DNA of 13,070 bases from JAHFJA01 sp964357385 (GTDB lineage Bacteria > Patescibacteriota > Patescibacteriia > JACQRZ01): positions 1 through 13,070 of the forward strand of contig CAYHKW010000027.1 of NCBI GenBank assembly GCA_964357385.1, given 5' to 3'. The notes under the pieces were generated by a model that did not search any database, was not told the origin of the DNA, and saw only the letters and a list, made by a program, of their open reading frames with translations. How positions within the stretch are numbered: the first letter of the stretch is position 1; every line of letters begins with the position of its first letter. This document shows, in pieces, positions 6,072-13,070 of this stretch. A program made the position numbers and the translations under genes.

Positions 6072-7742
6072 CTAAAATGCGATCAACATATCGAGTCCCG
6101 TGCGGTCTCCTTGTATGGCCATCCTTCTCAAGGTAACGACATCCGTTTCCTGTCCGAGCATCCGATGAATGTCGTCAAGTACGACCGTACTTCGTATGCC
6201 GCCGTGAGACATTTCAAATGAATGGACATCCACTGCTTCTCGTTCGATACGTTTAGTGAGATACAACGCATGCAACATCGTTCCATTTCCCCCTTCAATC
6301 GAGTTAAGATATCCACGCAGATCGCTATCCTCCCGATCAAAGGTAAAACCAGCAAGCGCGGTTAAGAGCGTTGCATATTGATTTTGTAATGGTGACTCCA
6401 GTGTTTGAATAAAACTTCCCCCATGATTGCGAGCCTTATGATCTTTGAGTATGTCGTTATACACCACCACCGTATATTCAGTCGCACCCATGCGATCCAA
6501 TCCAAGCCCAAGATACAATCGATCGATAGGCCTCAATCGTGTGTCATTAAGCAAATTCACTTGCTCTTGCAAGAACGGTTTACCTAATGATGCCAAACCA
6601 AAGGCCGCTTGAGCACGTTGTGATGCAGTTGCATCAGCCGCAAAATACACTGATTCAAAAAATATTGTAAGATCATCAACAGGCAACCATGTCGGATCAC
6701 TGTAGGCAATCAATGCCAATAATTCGGTAATCGAGAAATCATTAGCAGGGTACGGGACAGGGATTTTTCCTGAAGCAGATTCTTGACTTGCTGAGGGAAC
6801 TTCTGTTGTTATCAAACTCGAATTACCGGTGGCAACGCGTTCAAACAAGGATTCCATGATATGACTTGAAATCACACTGTGGACATCATCTCTCTCTTGA
6901 AAATGCTGGAGAGCACGTTGCCATAACGATGAAATATGATGAGAAAGTATATAGACGTCGATACTCGACGCAAGCGGGAGTTGGTCAAATGGTATTGGCT
7001 GGTTAAGTGATAATGATAAGACGGTACGATTCTGATCTTCATTGAGTGGGGGCGCTGTATTGAGAGGTCTTTGCTCCGGATACAATCCAAACATATCCTG
7101 AACTATTTGTTGCAATGCTGCCGTGTTAGTCATTTGGTATCCGGAAATAGTTTGAGAAACACCTGATGAATGTCGTGCTTCATATCCCCATTTATACAGC
7201 CTGGTTACCTGCCTGTCCCCATCCTTGTATGATGTTGGTAATCGAAAATGATAAATGCCAGCTTCAAGCAACGCATCCTTTGGTTTAATACGAATCTCAC
7301 GCGGTGTTACGGATACCACATCATAGGCAAACACAGGATCAAGCACCAGATGAAATAGTACTGCCTTGGTATCCATATCAACTTTGCTGGTCAACACTAT
7401 TTCTGACTGTGTTCCCATACCCGTTGCATCAAAGTCAGCAGGTTTCAAATAAAAGTTATCTTCCCCTACTGCCTTAGGCACCACCACATCACCAATCACT
7501 TCTTCAGTTGGAGTAGGCACAGGCGCGACTGGTTCCTCTGAAGGAACAACTGCCTCGGGAGTCGTTTTTTGGGGAAACAAAAAAAGAAGCTGTGAACTTC
7601 CTATAATAATACCCGCGACAATCACCGCAAATATACAGAGTCCTACCAATACCACAACAACATTTCTCTTACGAAAACGGCGAGCGATAAGATTTGGTTC
7701 AGGAGTTCTCGGCTCTTGAACAAGAGGGGGTGTTGACAGCAT
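6072..7742 (-). CDS. Membrane-anchored extracytoplasmic protein, possibly alpha-2-macroglobulin-like
   Basis: 556 residues. A short cytosolic tail with a basic patch (ARRFRKRN, 20-27) precedes one TM helix (about 28-48). A Pro/Glu/Thr-rich stalk (59-92) then leads to the exterior. Residues about 105-190 look like a beta-sandwich (IVLTSKVDMDTKAVLFHLVL, then PREIRIKPKDALLEAGIYHF), resembling the Ig-like domains of bacterial alpha-2-macroglobulins. Residues about 340-500 are helical with repeats (TASQRAQAAFGLASLGKPFL, PIDRLYLGLGLDRMGATEYT) resembling the alpha/alpha toroid (thioester domain) of that family. This is remote pattern similarity, not a firm assignment: the CxEQ thioester motif and bait region are absent, and the protein is about a third of the usual family length. 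It begins 21 bases after dnaJ without a terminator, so it is probably co-transcribed with the chaperones. AAAGGAAG (7765-7758) is a distant ribosome binding site, 15 bases before the ATG. Confidence 0.85.
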   Translation of the reverse strand: MLSTPPLVQEPRTPEPNLIARRFRKRNVVVVLVGLCIFAVIVAGIIIGSSQLLFLFPQKTTPEAVVPSEEPVAPVPTPTEEVIGDVVVPKAVGEDNFYLKPADFDATGMGTQSEIVLTSKVDMDTKAVLFHLVLDPVFAYDVVSVTPREIRIKPKDALLEAGIYHFRLPTSYKDGDRQVTRLYKWGYEARHSSGVSQTISGYQMTNTAALQQIVQDMFGLYPEQRPLNTAPPLNEDQNRTVLSLSLNQPIPFDQLPLASSIDVYILSHHISSLWQRALQHFQERDDVHSVISSHIMESLFERVATGNSSLITTEVPSASQESASGKIPVPYPANDFSITELLALIAYSDPTWLPVDDLTIFFESVYFAADATASQRAQAAFGLASLGKPFLQEQVNLLNDTRLRPIDRLYLGLGLDRMGATEYTVVVYNDILKDHKARNHGGSFIQTLESPLQNQYATLLTALAGFTFDREDSDLRGYLNSIEGGNGTMLHALYLTKRIEREAVDVHSFEMSHGGIRSTVVLDDIHRMLGQETDVVTLRRMAIQGDRTGLDMLIAF

Positions 7743-7763
7743 GGTAGTGAAAAAAGACTTCCT

Positions 7764-8831
7764 TTAGAGTTTTTCGTTGCGAAGTTTTTCCAAAAGAGAA
7801 CGCTGAGATCGAGAAATATGTTTCGGGACAATAATATCAGTGTGGACGAGCAAATCACCGCGTCCGCTTCGATTGGTATAGGGAACCCCCAAACCTCTCA
7901 AGCGAAACATGGTGCCTGTTGATGTTCCTGCAGGAATTTGTACTTCATACGTTCCATCAGGCGCGGTTACCGTAATTGTATCACCGAGCACCGCTTGCGT
8001 AAACGCAATAGGAACCCGGACAATCAAATCATTGCCTTGACGGGTAAAAATCTTATCAGGTCGTACCCGAATCGTGAGATACAAATCTCCCGCAGGAGCG
8101 CCGTACAGCCCTGCATTTCCCTGACCCACCAAACGCAATAATGACCCATCAGCAATGCCGGCGGGAATATTGACCTCAAGAGACGACCGATCGCGCGTTA
8201 CCCCCGGACCATTACAAATCTTACACACTTGCTTTGCTTTTTTACCTTGTCCTTTACAGTCAGGGCATGGGGTAGCGGTTTGGATGTTGCCGATAAACGT
8301 TCGATGAATGCCCATGATCTGCCCCGATCCCTGACAACGAGCACAGGTTTCAATGGGGGTGCCTGGTTCAGCACCTCTTCCTTCGCAATGTTTGCAGGCA
8401 ATTGTGCGCATCGCTGATACTTCGCGTTTGGCGCCAAACAAAGAATCACGAAAATCAATCGTCACTTCCATTGCCAAATCTTCTCCTTTTGAAGCGCCTT
8501 GCTTTCTACGGCCTCCTCCAAATCCAAAAAAATCACCAAACATGTCACCAAGATCATTCATGTCCACATTAAATCCCTGTCCACCCATATCACCCCACGA
8601 ATAACCACCCGCACCTCCTTGTGAGAATGCGGCGTGGCCATATTGGTCGTACTGAGCTCGCTTCTGCTGATCGGAAAGCACTTGATACGCCTCGTTCAAC
8701 TCTTTGAACTTTGCCTCATCCCCTCCCTCTTTATCAGGATGGTGTTTGTGGGCTTGCGTACGGAATGCCTTTTTGATCTCATCAGCAGATGCGGTCTTAG
8801 AAACGCCAAGAATTTCGTAGTAGTCTTTCAT
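7764..8831 (-). CDS. dnaJ: Chaperone protein DnaJ (Hsp40)
   Basis: DnaK co-chaperone: stimulates DnaK ATPase through its J domain and delivers unfolded clients in the cytosol. 355 residues, slightly shorter than the usual 370-380. The J domain (1-65) has HPD at 31-33. A Gly/Phe-rich linker spans about 70-110 (FGDFFGFGGGRRK). The zinc-binding domain carries four CxxCxGxG-type repeats with cysteines 146/149, 163/166, 189/192 and 203/206; the fourth is CKICNGPG. The C-terminal substrate-binding beta domains (GDLYLTIRVRPDKIFTRQGN, AGTSTGTMFRLRGLGVPY) are intact. Its ATG shares one base with the dnaK stop (TAATG at 8833-8829), a classic translational-coupling overlap. Full type I DnaJ, no sign of decay. 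Confidence 0.98.
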   Translation of the reverse strand: MKDYYEILGVSKTASADEIKKAFRTQAHKHHPDKEGGDEAKFKELNEAYQVLSDQQKRAQYDQYGHAAFSQGGAGGYSWGDMGGQGFNVDMNDLGDMFGDFFGFGGGRRKQGASKGEDLAMEVTIDFRDSLFGAKREVSAMRTIACKHCEGRGAEPGTPIETCARCQGSGQIMGIHRTFIGNIQTATPCPDCKGQGKKAKQVCKICNGPGVTRDRSSLEVNIPAGIADGSLLRLVGQGNAGLYGAPAGDLYLTIRVRPDKIFTRQGNDLIVRVPIAFTQAVLGDTITVTAPDGTYEVQIPAGTSTGTMFRLRGLGVPYTNRSGRGDLLVHTDIIVPKHISRSQRSLLEKLRNEKL

Positions 8832-10759
8832 TATTCTGCTTTTTTCGTAAATTCAGCGTCAACGGCGTCGGAATTTGCTTGACCTTGTGCTCCTGACTCT
8901 GGGTTTGCCTGAGCAGAATCGGTGGTACCTTCTGCTCCCGGCGCGGCTTGTGTCGCAGCGTCAGTTTTATACATTGCTTCTCCTACCTTAGAAAGTACTT
9001 CGTTCAGTTGATCAGAGGCTGCGGCAATAGCCGGTGCGTCAGTTCCTTCTTTGAGTGCCTTGAGCGCATCAATCTTTTCTTGTACTGCGGTACGGATATC
9101 TTCAGGAACTTTTTCACCGTGCTCTTTCATTACCTTTTCTGCCTGATACACTAGGCTCTCTGCATTATTTTTTGCTTCAATGAGTTCACGCTTTTTCTTA
9201 TCTTCCTCAGCATGAAGTTCTGCTTCTTGAGTCATGCGCTGTACTTCCTGGTCTGAAAGTGAGGTTGATGCAGTGATGGTGATCTTTTGCTCTTTCCCTG
9301 TCGTCTTTTCTTTTGCAGAAACATTCAAAATACCGTTTGCGTCGATGTCAAAGGAAACTTCAACCTGAGGAACACCGCGCGGTGACGGTGGAATACCATC
9401 CAAAATAAATCGTCCGAGCGTTTTGTTATCCGCAGCCATTTCACGTTCACCTTGTACAACATTGATTTCTACCGAGGTCTGATTATCGGCAGCCGTTGAG
9501 AAAATCTGAGACTTTGACGTAGGAATCGTAGTATTGCGCTCAATGATTTTTGTCGCAACACCTCCCAGTGTTTCCAGACCAACCGAAAGTGGCGTTACAT
9601 CAAGAAGCAATACGTCGCGTACCTCACCTTGCAACACACCTGCCTGTACTGCAGCACCAATTGCTACTACTTCGTCAGGGTTTACTGATGAATTTGGTTT
9701 CTTTCCAAAAAATTCTTCCACCATCTGCTGAATCAACGGCATGCGGGTCATACCACCCACCAGAATGACTTCGTTGATGTCACTATTTGAAAGTCCGGCA
9801 TCTTTGAGAGCATTGCGGCATGGCTCAAGAGACTTTTGTACCAAGTCGCGAACCAACTCTTCCAATTTTGCACGGGTCATCGTCAACACAAGGTGCTTTG
9901 GACCGGCAGCATCAGAGGTAATAAACGGTTGGTTGATTTCTGTTTGCATTGAAGAAGAAAGCTCATGCTTTGCTTTTTCTGCCGCTTCCTTGAGCCGCTG
10001 AAGTGATAATTGATCCCTTGAAAGGTCGATACCGTGCTCCTTTTTAAACTCATCGATAATCCAATGAATAATTTTCTGGTCAAAGTCATCACCACCAAGG
10101 TGGGTGTCACCGTTGGTTGCTTTTACTTCAACCGTGTCAGCCGCTACTTCCAACACCGATACGTCGAACGTTCCGCCTCCCATATCGTATACAACGATCT
10201 TTTCATCTTTTTTCTTGTTAAAACCGTACGCAAGAGCGGCCGCAGTTGGCTCGTTGATAATACGCTTCACATCAAGACCAGCGATCTTTCCTGCATCTTT
10301 GGTCGCCTGGCGCTGTGAATCGTCAAAATAAGCAGGCACCGTAATGACCGCTTCAGTAATTTTCTCACCAAGGCGTTCTTCCGCATCAGCCTTTAATTTT
10401 TGTAAAATCATTGCAGAAAGCTCCTGTGGTGAATATTCTTTTCCGCCCATGACTACCTTGAGAGCATCTCCGCTTTTTACAATCTTGTAAGACATCAAGG
10501 CGAGGTCTTTTTGAACTTCGGCATCTTCAAAACGGCGACCAATAAGGCGCTTTACGGATGCAATAGTATTTTCAGGGTTGGTCACTGACTGGCGCTTTGC
10601 AAGCAAACCCACCATGCGTTCCCCTGCTTTAGTTACCGCAACAACAGAGGGGGTGGTGCGATTTCCTTCTTTGTTCTCAATAACGCGAGGCTCTCCTCCT
10701 TCGATCACGGCCATACATGAGTTCGTAGTTCCGAGATCGATTCCGAGTATCTTTGGCAT
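8831..10759 (-). CDS. dnaK: Chaperone protein DnaK (Hsp70)
   Basis: ATP-driven foldase that binds exposed hydrophobic segments; nucleotide exchange by GrpE, ATPase stimulation by DnaJ. 642 residues, normal length. The ATPase domain shows phosphate loop 1 IDLGTTNSC (7-15), INEPTAAALAYG (168-179), phosphate loop 2 VYDMGGGTFDVS (190-201) and VGGMTRMP (334-341). The interdomain linker VLLLDVTPL (383-391) is intact. The substrate-binding beta domain and helical lid follow. The tail (about 601-642) is Ala/Gly/Gln-rich and ends VDAEFTKKAE, a common bacterial-type variable tail. The start is 12 bases after grpE with no Shine-Dalgarno; a 13-base palindrome (10756-10768) overlaps the start codon. Confidence 0.99.
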   Translation of the reverse strand: MPKILGIDLGTTNSCMAVIEGGEPRVIENKEGNRTTPSVVAVTKAGERMVGLLAKRQSVTNPENTIASVKRLIGRRFEDAEVQKDLALMSYKIVKSGDALKVVMGGKEYSPQELSAMILQKLKADAEERLGEKITEAVITVPAYFDDSQRQATKDAGKIAGLDVKRIINEPTAAALAYGFNKKKDEKIVVYDMGGGTFDVSVLEVAADTVEVKATNGDTHLGGDDFDQKIIHWIIDEFKKEHGIDLSRDQLSLQRLKEAAEKAKHELSSSMQTEINQPFITSDAAGPKHLVLTMTRAKLEELVRDLVQKSLEPCRNALKDAGLSNSDINEVILVGGMTRMPLIQQMVEEFFGKKPNSSVNPDEVVAIGAAVQAGVLQGEVRDVLLLDVTPLSVGLETLGGVATKIIERNTTIPTSKSQIFSTAADNQTSVEINVVQGEREMAADNKTLGRFILDGIPPSPRGVPQVEVSFDIDANGILNVSAKEKTTGKEQKITITASTSLSDQEVQRMTQEAELHAEEDKKKRELIEAKNNAESLVYQAEKVMKEHGEKVPEDIRTAVQEKIDALKALKEGTDAPAIAAASDQLNEVLSKVGEAMYKTDAATQAAPGAEGTTDSAQANPESGAQGQANSDAVDAEFTKKAE

Positions 10760-10768
10760 ACAGTATGC
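10756..10768. repeat. Odd palindrome GCATACAGTATGC at the dnaK start codon
   Basis: Perfect 6-base arms around a single central base, spanning the grpE-dnaK gap and the dnaK ATG (10759-10757). The one-base centre cannot form an ordinary RNA hairpin without losing inner pairs. Significance unknown. Confidence 0.3.
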
Positions 10769-10771
10769 TGG

Positions 10772-11296
10772 TTAATTAATAGTATTGATAATGACTTTTG
10801 CAGGGACCACCGTTCTTCCATGTACACTATATCCTGCATTCACTTCCTTCAAAATCACCCCTTCTTCTTTTGTCGCATCAGATTCCTGGGCAACTGCTTC
10901 GTGTTTCATTGGGTCAAACTGAGCACCTTCGATGCCTGTCTCTTGTTCAACCCCTAATGCTTTCATCGCCTCCTGAAGTTGCTTGTAAATCTGCTCTACC
11001 CCTTTCACCCAATCAGAGTCAGTTGTGTCTGTTGGTACATGAGAAAAGGCTAAGCGGAAACTCTCCATAACTGGAACAATTTTTATAATCGCGGAAAGCC
11101 CAGCAAATTGCACGAGTTCCTTTGAACGCTTGTCCTGTTCGTTCTTGTAGTTAATAAAATCCGCCTTTGCCCGCTTCCATCCATCAAGATAATCTTGAGC
11201 TTCTTTCTTTGCTTTTTCAAGTTCAGATCCTTCACTCTGAATCGGTGTTTCAGAAGGATCCTGCGGATCTTGATCATTAATAGTATTTTCTTCCAT
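10772..11296 (-). CDS. grpE: Nucleotide exchange factor GrpE
   Basis: Releases ADP from DnaK. 174 residues. An acidic disordered N-terminus (1-25) is followed by a long helix (about 25-65) containing DGWKRAKADFINYKNEQDKR, matching the LRxxADFxNxxKR signature of the family. A four-helix dimerisation section follows. The C-terminal beta domain has GAQFDPMKHEAVAQ (HEAV 132-135) and GYSVHGRTVVPAKVIIN, the DnaK-contacting face. The start at 11296 is five bases after the hrcA stop, with no Shine-Dalgarno, so translation is probably coupled to hrcA. Gene order and motifs make the call secure. Confidence 0.97.
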   Translation of the reverse strand: MEENTINDQDPQDPSETPIQSEGSELEKAKKEAQDYLDGWKRAKADFINYKNEQDKRSKELVQFAGLSAIIKIVPVMESFRLAFSHVPTDTTDSDWVKGVEQIYKQLQEAMKALGVEQETGIEGAQFDPMKHEAVAQESDATKEEGVILKEVNAGYSVHGRTVVPAKVIINTIN

Positions 11297-11301
11297 AAGT
11301 A

Positions 11302-11985
11302 CTAAGTATTAATAATGGTATATACCCCTTCTAATAGAGCTTTGTTAAATGCGTAATTCATACGAGTCGGTCCCAATATCCCCAAAACATATGCAGTATT
11401 GTCCAGAGTATACCGCATCACAAGGGTACTGCAAGCACTTCCAAACCCGCTTTCTGTCCCTATATATATAGACACTCCATCAGATTGTGATTGCAACACC
11501 TCCTCCAATATCACATCAAGATCATCAATAAAGCGGCTAATATCAGCTAAAATGTCTTGCTCAGCGAATTCCGGCTTACTTACCAAGTTTGCCAACCCCG
11601 TCACATACGTATCGCGATTGCCAAATGCGACATACATCATTTCGCCCGTGTTATCTGCCAAATGCTGTGCAAGGGACTTTATGTGCTGCCGATCAAGCTC
11701 TTCTATATATGATGCGCATTCCTGAGTCTTTTTAGCCGAAAGCGGGCGCGGACCCAACTCTTCAATATATGCCTTATATGCCTTTTCAGTAGGGATACGG
11801 CCTGCAGACGTATGGGGCTGTACCAAATATCCTTCCTCTTCAAGACGTGCCAGCTCATTTCGCACTGTTGCTGGACTTACGGAAGGCTGATGCACAGCCG
11901 CCAAATACCCGGACGAAATAGGCTGTCCGGTGGCAATGTAGTGCTCAATCAATTCATTCAAAAGGGAATTATGTCGCGAGGTCAT
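11302..11985 (-). CDS. hrcA: Heat-inducible transcription repressor HrcA (short form)
   Basis: Represses class I heat-shock genes by binding CIRCE. The N-terminal winged helix has the pattern SPATVRNELARLEEEGYL, then the family hallmark HTSAGRIPTEKAY. The C-terminal end carries the expected GPTRMNY motif. At about 227 residues it is roughly 110 shorter than typical HrcA (about 340). Both ends are present, so the shortening is internal, in the GAF-like/insert region, rather than a truncation. The frame also has a GTG at 11994, but that codon lies inside the CIRCE right half; the ATG at 11985 is preferred and leaves a leader of about 27 bases from the predicted start. It is the first gene of the operon, so it is autoregulated by the operator in its own leader. 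Confidence 0.95.
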   Translation of the reverse strand: MTSRHNSLLNELIEHYIATGQPISSGYLAAVHQPSVSPATVRNELARLEEEGYLVQPHTSAGRIPTEKAYKAYIEELGPRPLSAKKTQECASYIEELDRQHIKSLAQHLADNTGEMMYVAFGNRDTYVTGLANLVSKPEFAEQDILADISRFIDDLDVILEEVLQSQSDGVSIYIGTESGFGSACSTLVMRYTLDNTAYVLGILGPTRMNYAFNKALLEGVYTIINT

Positions 11986-11987
11986 AT

Positions 11988-12014
11988 TTAGCACTCTTAG
12001 TATTCGACTGCTAA
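11988..12014. promoter_or_regulatory. CIRCE operator (HrcA binding site)
   Basis: Inverted repeat TTAGCACTC (11988-11996), 9-base spacer, GACTGCTAA (12006-12014). The consensus is TTAGCACTC-N9-GAGTGCTAA: the half listed first is perfect and the second has one mismatch (C for G at its third base, 12008). It overlaps the predicted transcription start (about 12012) and the early leader of hrcA, the standard location for repression. Confidence 0.95.
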
Positions 12015-12047
12015 CTGTATAATAGAAAGAAAAAAGAATTATGTCAA
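12012..12047 (-). promoter_or_regulatory. Promoter of the hrcA-grpE-dnaK-dnaJ operon
   Basis: Minus strand: perfect -35 TTGACA (12047-12042), 17-base pyrimidine-rich spacer, -10 TATTAT (12024-12019, 5 of 6). Start expected near 12012, inside the CIRCE. This is a vegetative-sigma promoter under HrcA control; no alternative heat-shock sigma motif is needed. Confidence 0.88.
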
Positions 12048-12067
12048 GAGGTGTTTTGAGAGCTTAT

Positions 12068-12098
12068 AAAAAAATACTAGGAAATTTTTTCCTAGTAT
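12068..12098 (-). terminator. Rho-independent terminator of the right-edge gene
   Basis: Perfect 11-base-pair stem ATACTAGGAAA (12074-12084) with TTTCCTAGTAT (12088-12098), 3-base loop, and a T-tract on the minus strand (12073-12068). It begins five bases after the stop at 12104. No matching T-tract follows on the plus strand, so it acts in the minus direction only. Confidence 0.88.
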
Positions 12099-12103
12099 AA
12101 ACC

Positions 12104-13070
12104 TTAATGAGTTATCTCTTTTCTTCGTGCATATGCCTTAAGAAGAACATCTGTTATTACTTTTGAGTTTGCCATGGCGATCTCTGGTGAAGCGTGCGGT
12201 GTGAATCGTGTCCTTACCGTATAACCATCTACTATCATTACATCCTCGTCGGGTATCAACAGGGTTCTTGCTTGCTGAATTTTTGCCATCAGGTCATGAG
12301 TGTCACCAACGGCATCTTTTAAAAGAAAATTTTCTTCTGAAAGCCTTTTATTTTGTTGTTTCAAAGCATTAATTTCAATAGTCAACTGATTATTTTTTTC
12401 TTCTGCATCAAGCGCTCGTTGGGACCACTGTTTATGCGATTGAACCATATCATCAAGCATAATAGTTGTTTCTTTCAAGCGATTTTTATCCAATTGCAAC
12501 TCATTTACACTCGAAGCAGGCATTTCTTTGACGGGTGATACTTCAACAGAAGGTGCATTTGTGTTCTGTTTTTGCTTCTTAACGATAAGTTCAGCGATGC
12601 ACATTACGCGATCCCAGAACATACCAGGGGAAACGATTACCTTACCACCACTCTGAATTTTCTTTAAGGCTGCCAACAAAAGATATGCCGTATTATCTGA
12701 AATCGATCTAAGACGTCGTTCTTTTTCAATAGAATCCGCACTCAAAAACTTTCGGATCACCTGCAGTTGTTGTCCTAAATAATATGCATCAGTTGACTTA
12801 ATCTTGCCTCCAATACACCTTTCAATCGATTCCTGTAACAGTACCCCTTTGTCTTTCATAGAACCCACAGGGCTCCATTCATCAATGATAAATGAATAGA
12901 GCACTAGCAAACCTGTATCGGTAAGCCACGTTAAGACCAGGGGATATTCTTGACCTAGTGTTTCAAATGTCTGACGGAATAAAATTGTTTCACTGTTTTC
13001 TGGTTCAGATATAATGTGTTTTGCTTTAGATGATTTCTTTTTTTCTGGCTTTGATAATGGCTTTTGAGAT
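12104..13070 (-). CDS. Hypothetical coiled-coil protein, start beyond right edge
   Basis: The frame is open for 321 residues from the window edge to the TAA at 12106-12104. An internal TTG at 12910 could be mistaken for the start, but the 53 codons before it are open and look coding (for example ETILFRQTFETLGQEYPLVL), with no ATG, so the true start lies outside. Visible N-terminus: Lys/Ser-rich (KPEKKKSSKAK). Then comes a globular alpha-helical region (partial residues about 25-170) with a short hydrophobic stretch (TGLLVLYSFII), too short and mixed to call a TM helix. A coiled coil with heptad-like spacing follows near partial residues 193-250 (QLTIEINALKQQNKRLSEEN), then a small C-terminal part (DEDVMIVDGYTVRTRFTPHA). 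Function unrecognised; no catalytic motif seen. Confidence 0.8.
   Translation of the reverse strand, partial: SQKPLSKPEKKKSSKAKHIISEPENSETILFRQTFETLGQEYPLVLTWLTDTGLLVLYSFIIDEWSPVGSMKDKGVLLQESIERCIGGKIKSTDAYYLGQQLQVIRKFLSADSIEKERRLRSISDNTAYLLLAALKKIQSGGKVIVSPGMFWDRVMCIAELIVKKQKQNTNAPSVEVSPVKEMPASSVNELQLDKNRLKETTIMLDDMVQSHKQWSQRALDAEEKNNQLTIEINALKQQNKRLSEENFLLKDAVGDTHDLMAKIQQARTLLIPDEDVMIVDGYTVRTRFTPHASPEIAMANSKVITDVLLKAYARRKEITH

Noticed and set aside
11302..11985. Frameshifted or degraded hrcA
   Set aside because: Both the N-terminal winged helix and the C-terminal GPTRMNY segment are in one intact frame, so the short length is an internal reduction.
1..13070. UGA-as-glycine genetic code
   Set aside because: All genes are full length with no in-frame TGA under the standard bacterial code, so reassignment is not required by this window.

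Overview
The window reads as chromosomal core DNA from a member of the Candidate Phyla Radiation (Patescibacteria). The basis is mixed: an unusually short HrcA, a one-TM VirD4/HerA-like ATPase preceded by a small coiled protein, and an unnamed protein beside dnaX whose C-terminal domain I recall only from CPR genomes. All eleven protein genes lie on the minus strand, intergenic spaces are very small, and no gene needs genetic-code reassignment. No stretch over 300 bases lacks a gene. I see no tRNA, rRNA, CRISPR array or insertion sequence.

Right edge, in direction of transcription: a gene of unknown function (13070 down to 12104) enters from outside the window. Its reading frame is open to the edge, so its start is not visible. 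It ends at a strong hairpin terminator (12068-12098). Next comes a class I heat-shock operon, with a sigma-70-type promoter overlapped by a CIRCE operator, then hrcA, grpE, dnaK and dnaJ spaced from 12 bases apart to a 1-base overlap. Without a visible terminator the operon runs into a membrane-anchored 556-residue protein with faint resemblance to alpha-2-macroglobulin domains (6072-7742). It may continue into a small multi-pass membrane protein (5482-6003), which also has its own extended -10 promoter. The first terminator after dnaJ is at 5449-5472.

Middle: a single-gene unit (4572-5372) encodes a polytopic membrane protein of unknown function, with its own promoter, a purine-rich ribosome binding site and a terminator.

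Left part: a small Pro/Glu-rich protein (3993-4478) is followed by a VirD4/HerA-like DNA-motor ATPase (1473-3989). The two genes share a reading frame and are separated by one TAG and one sense codon. A further promoter then drives a His-rich-linker protein (531-1397) and the N-terminal 176 codons of dnaX (1-529), which runs off the left edge.

Working together: HrcA represses the chaperone operon through CIRCE, and GrpE, DnaK and DnaJ form the cytosolic refolding machine. The two envelope-associated genes downstream may couple heat stress to the cell surface (inference). The left part pairs a replication clamp-loader subunit with a DNA-translocating motor and two lineage-specific proteins.
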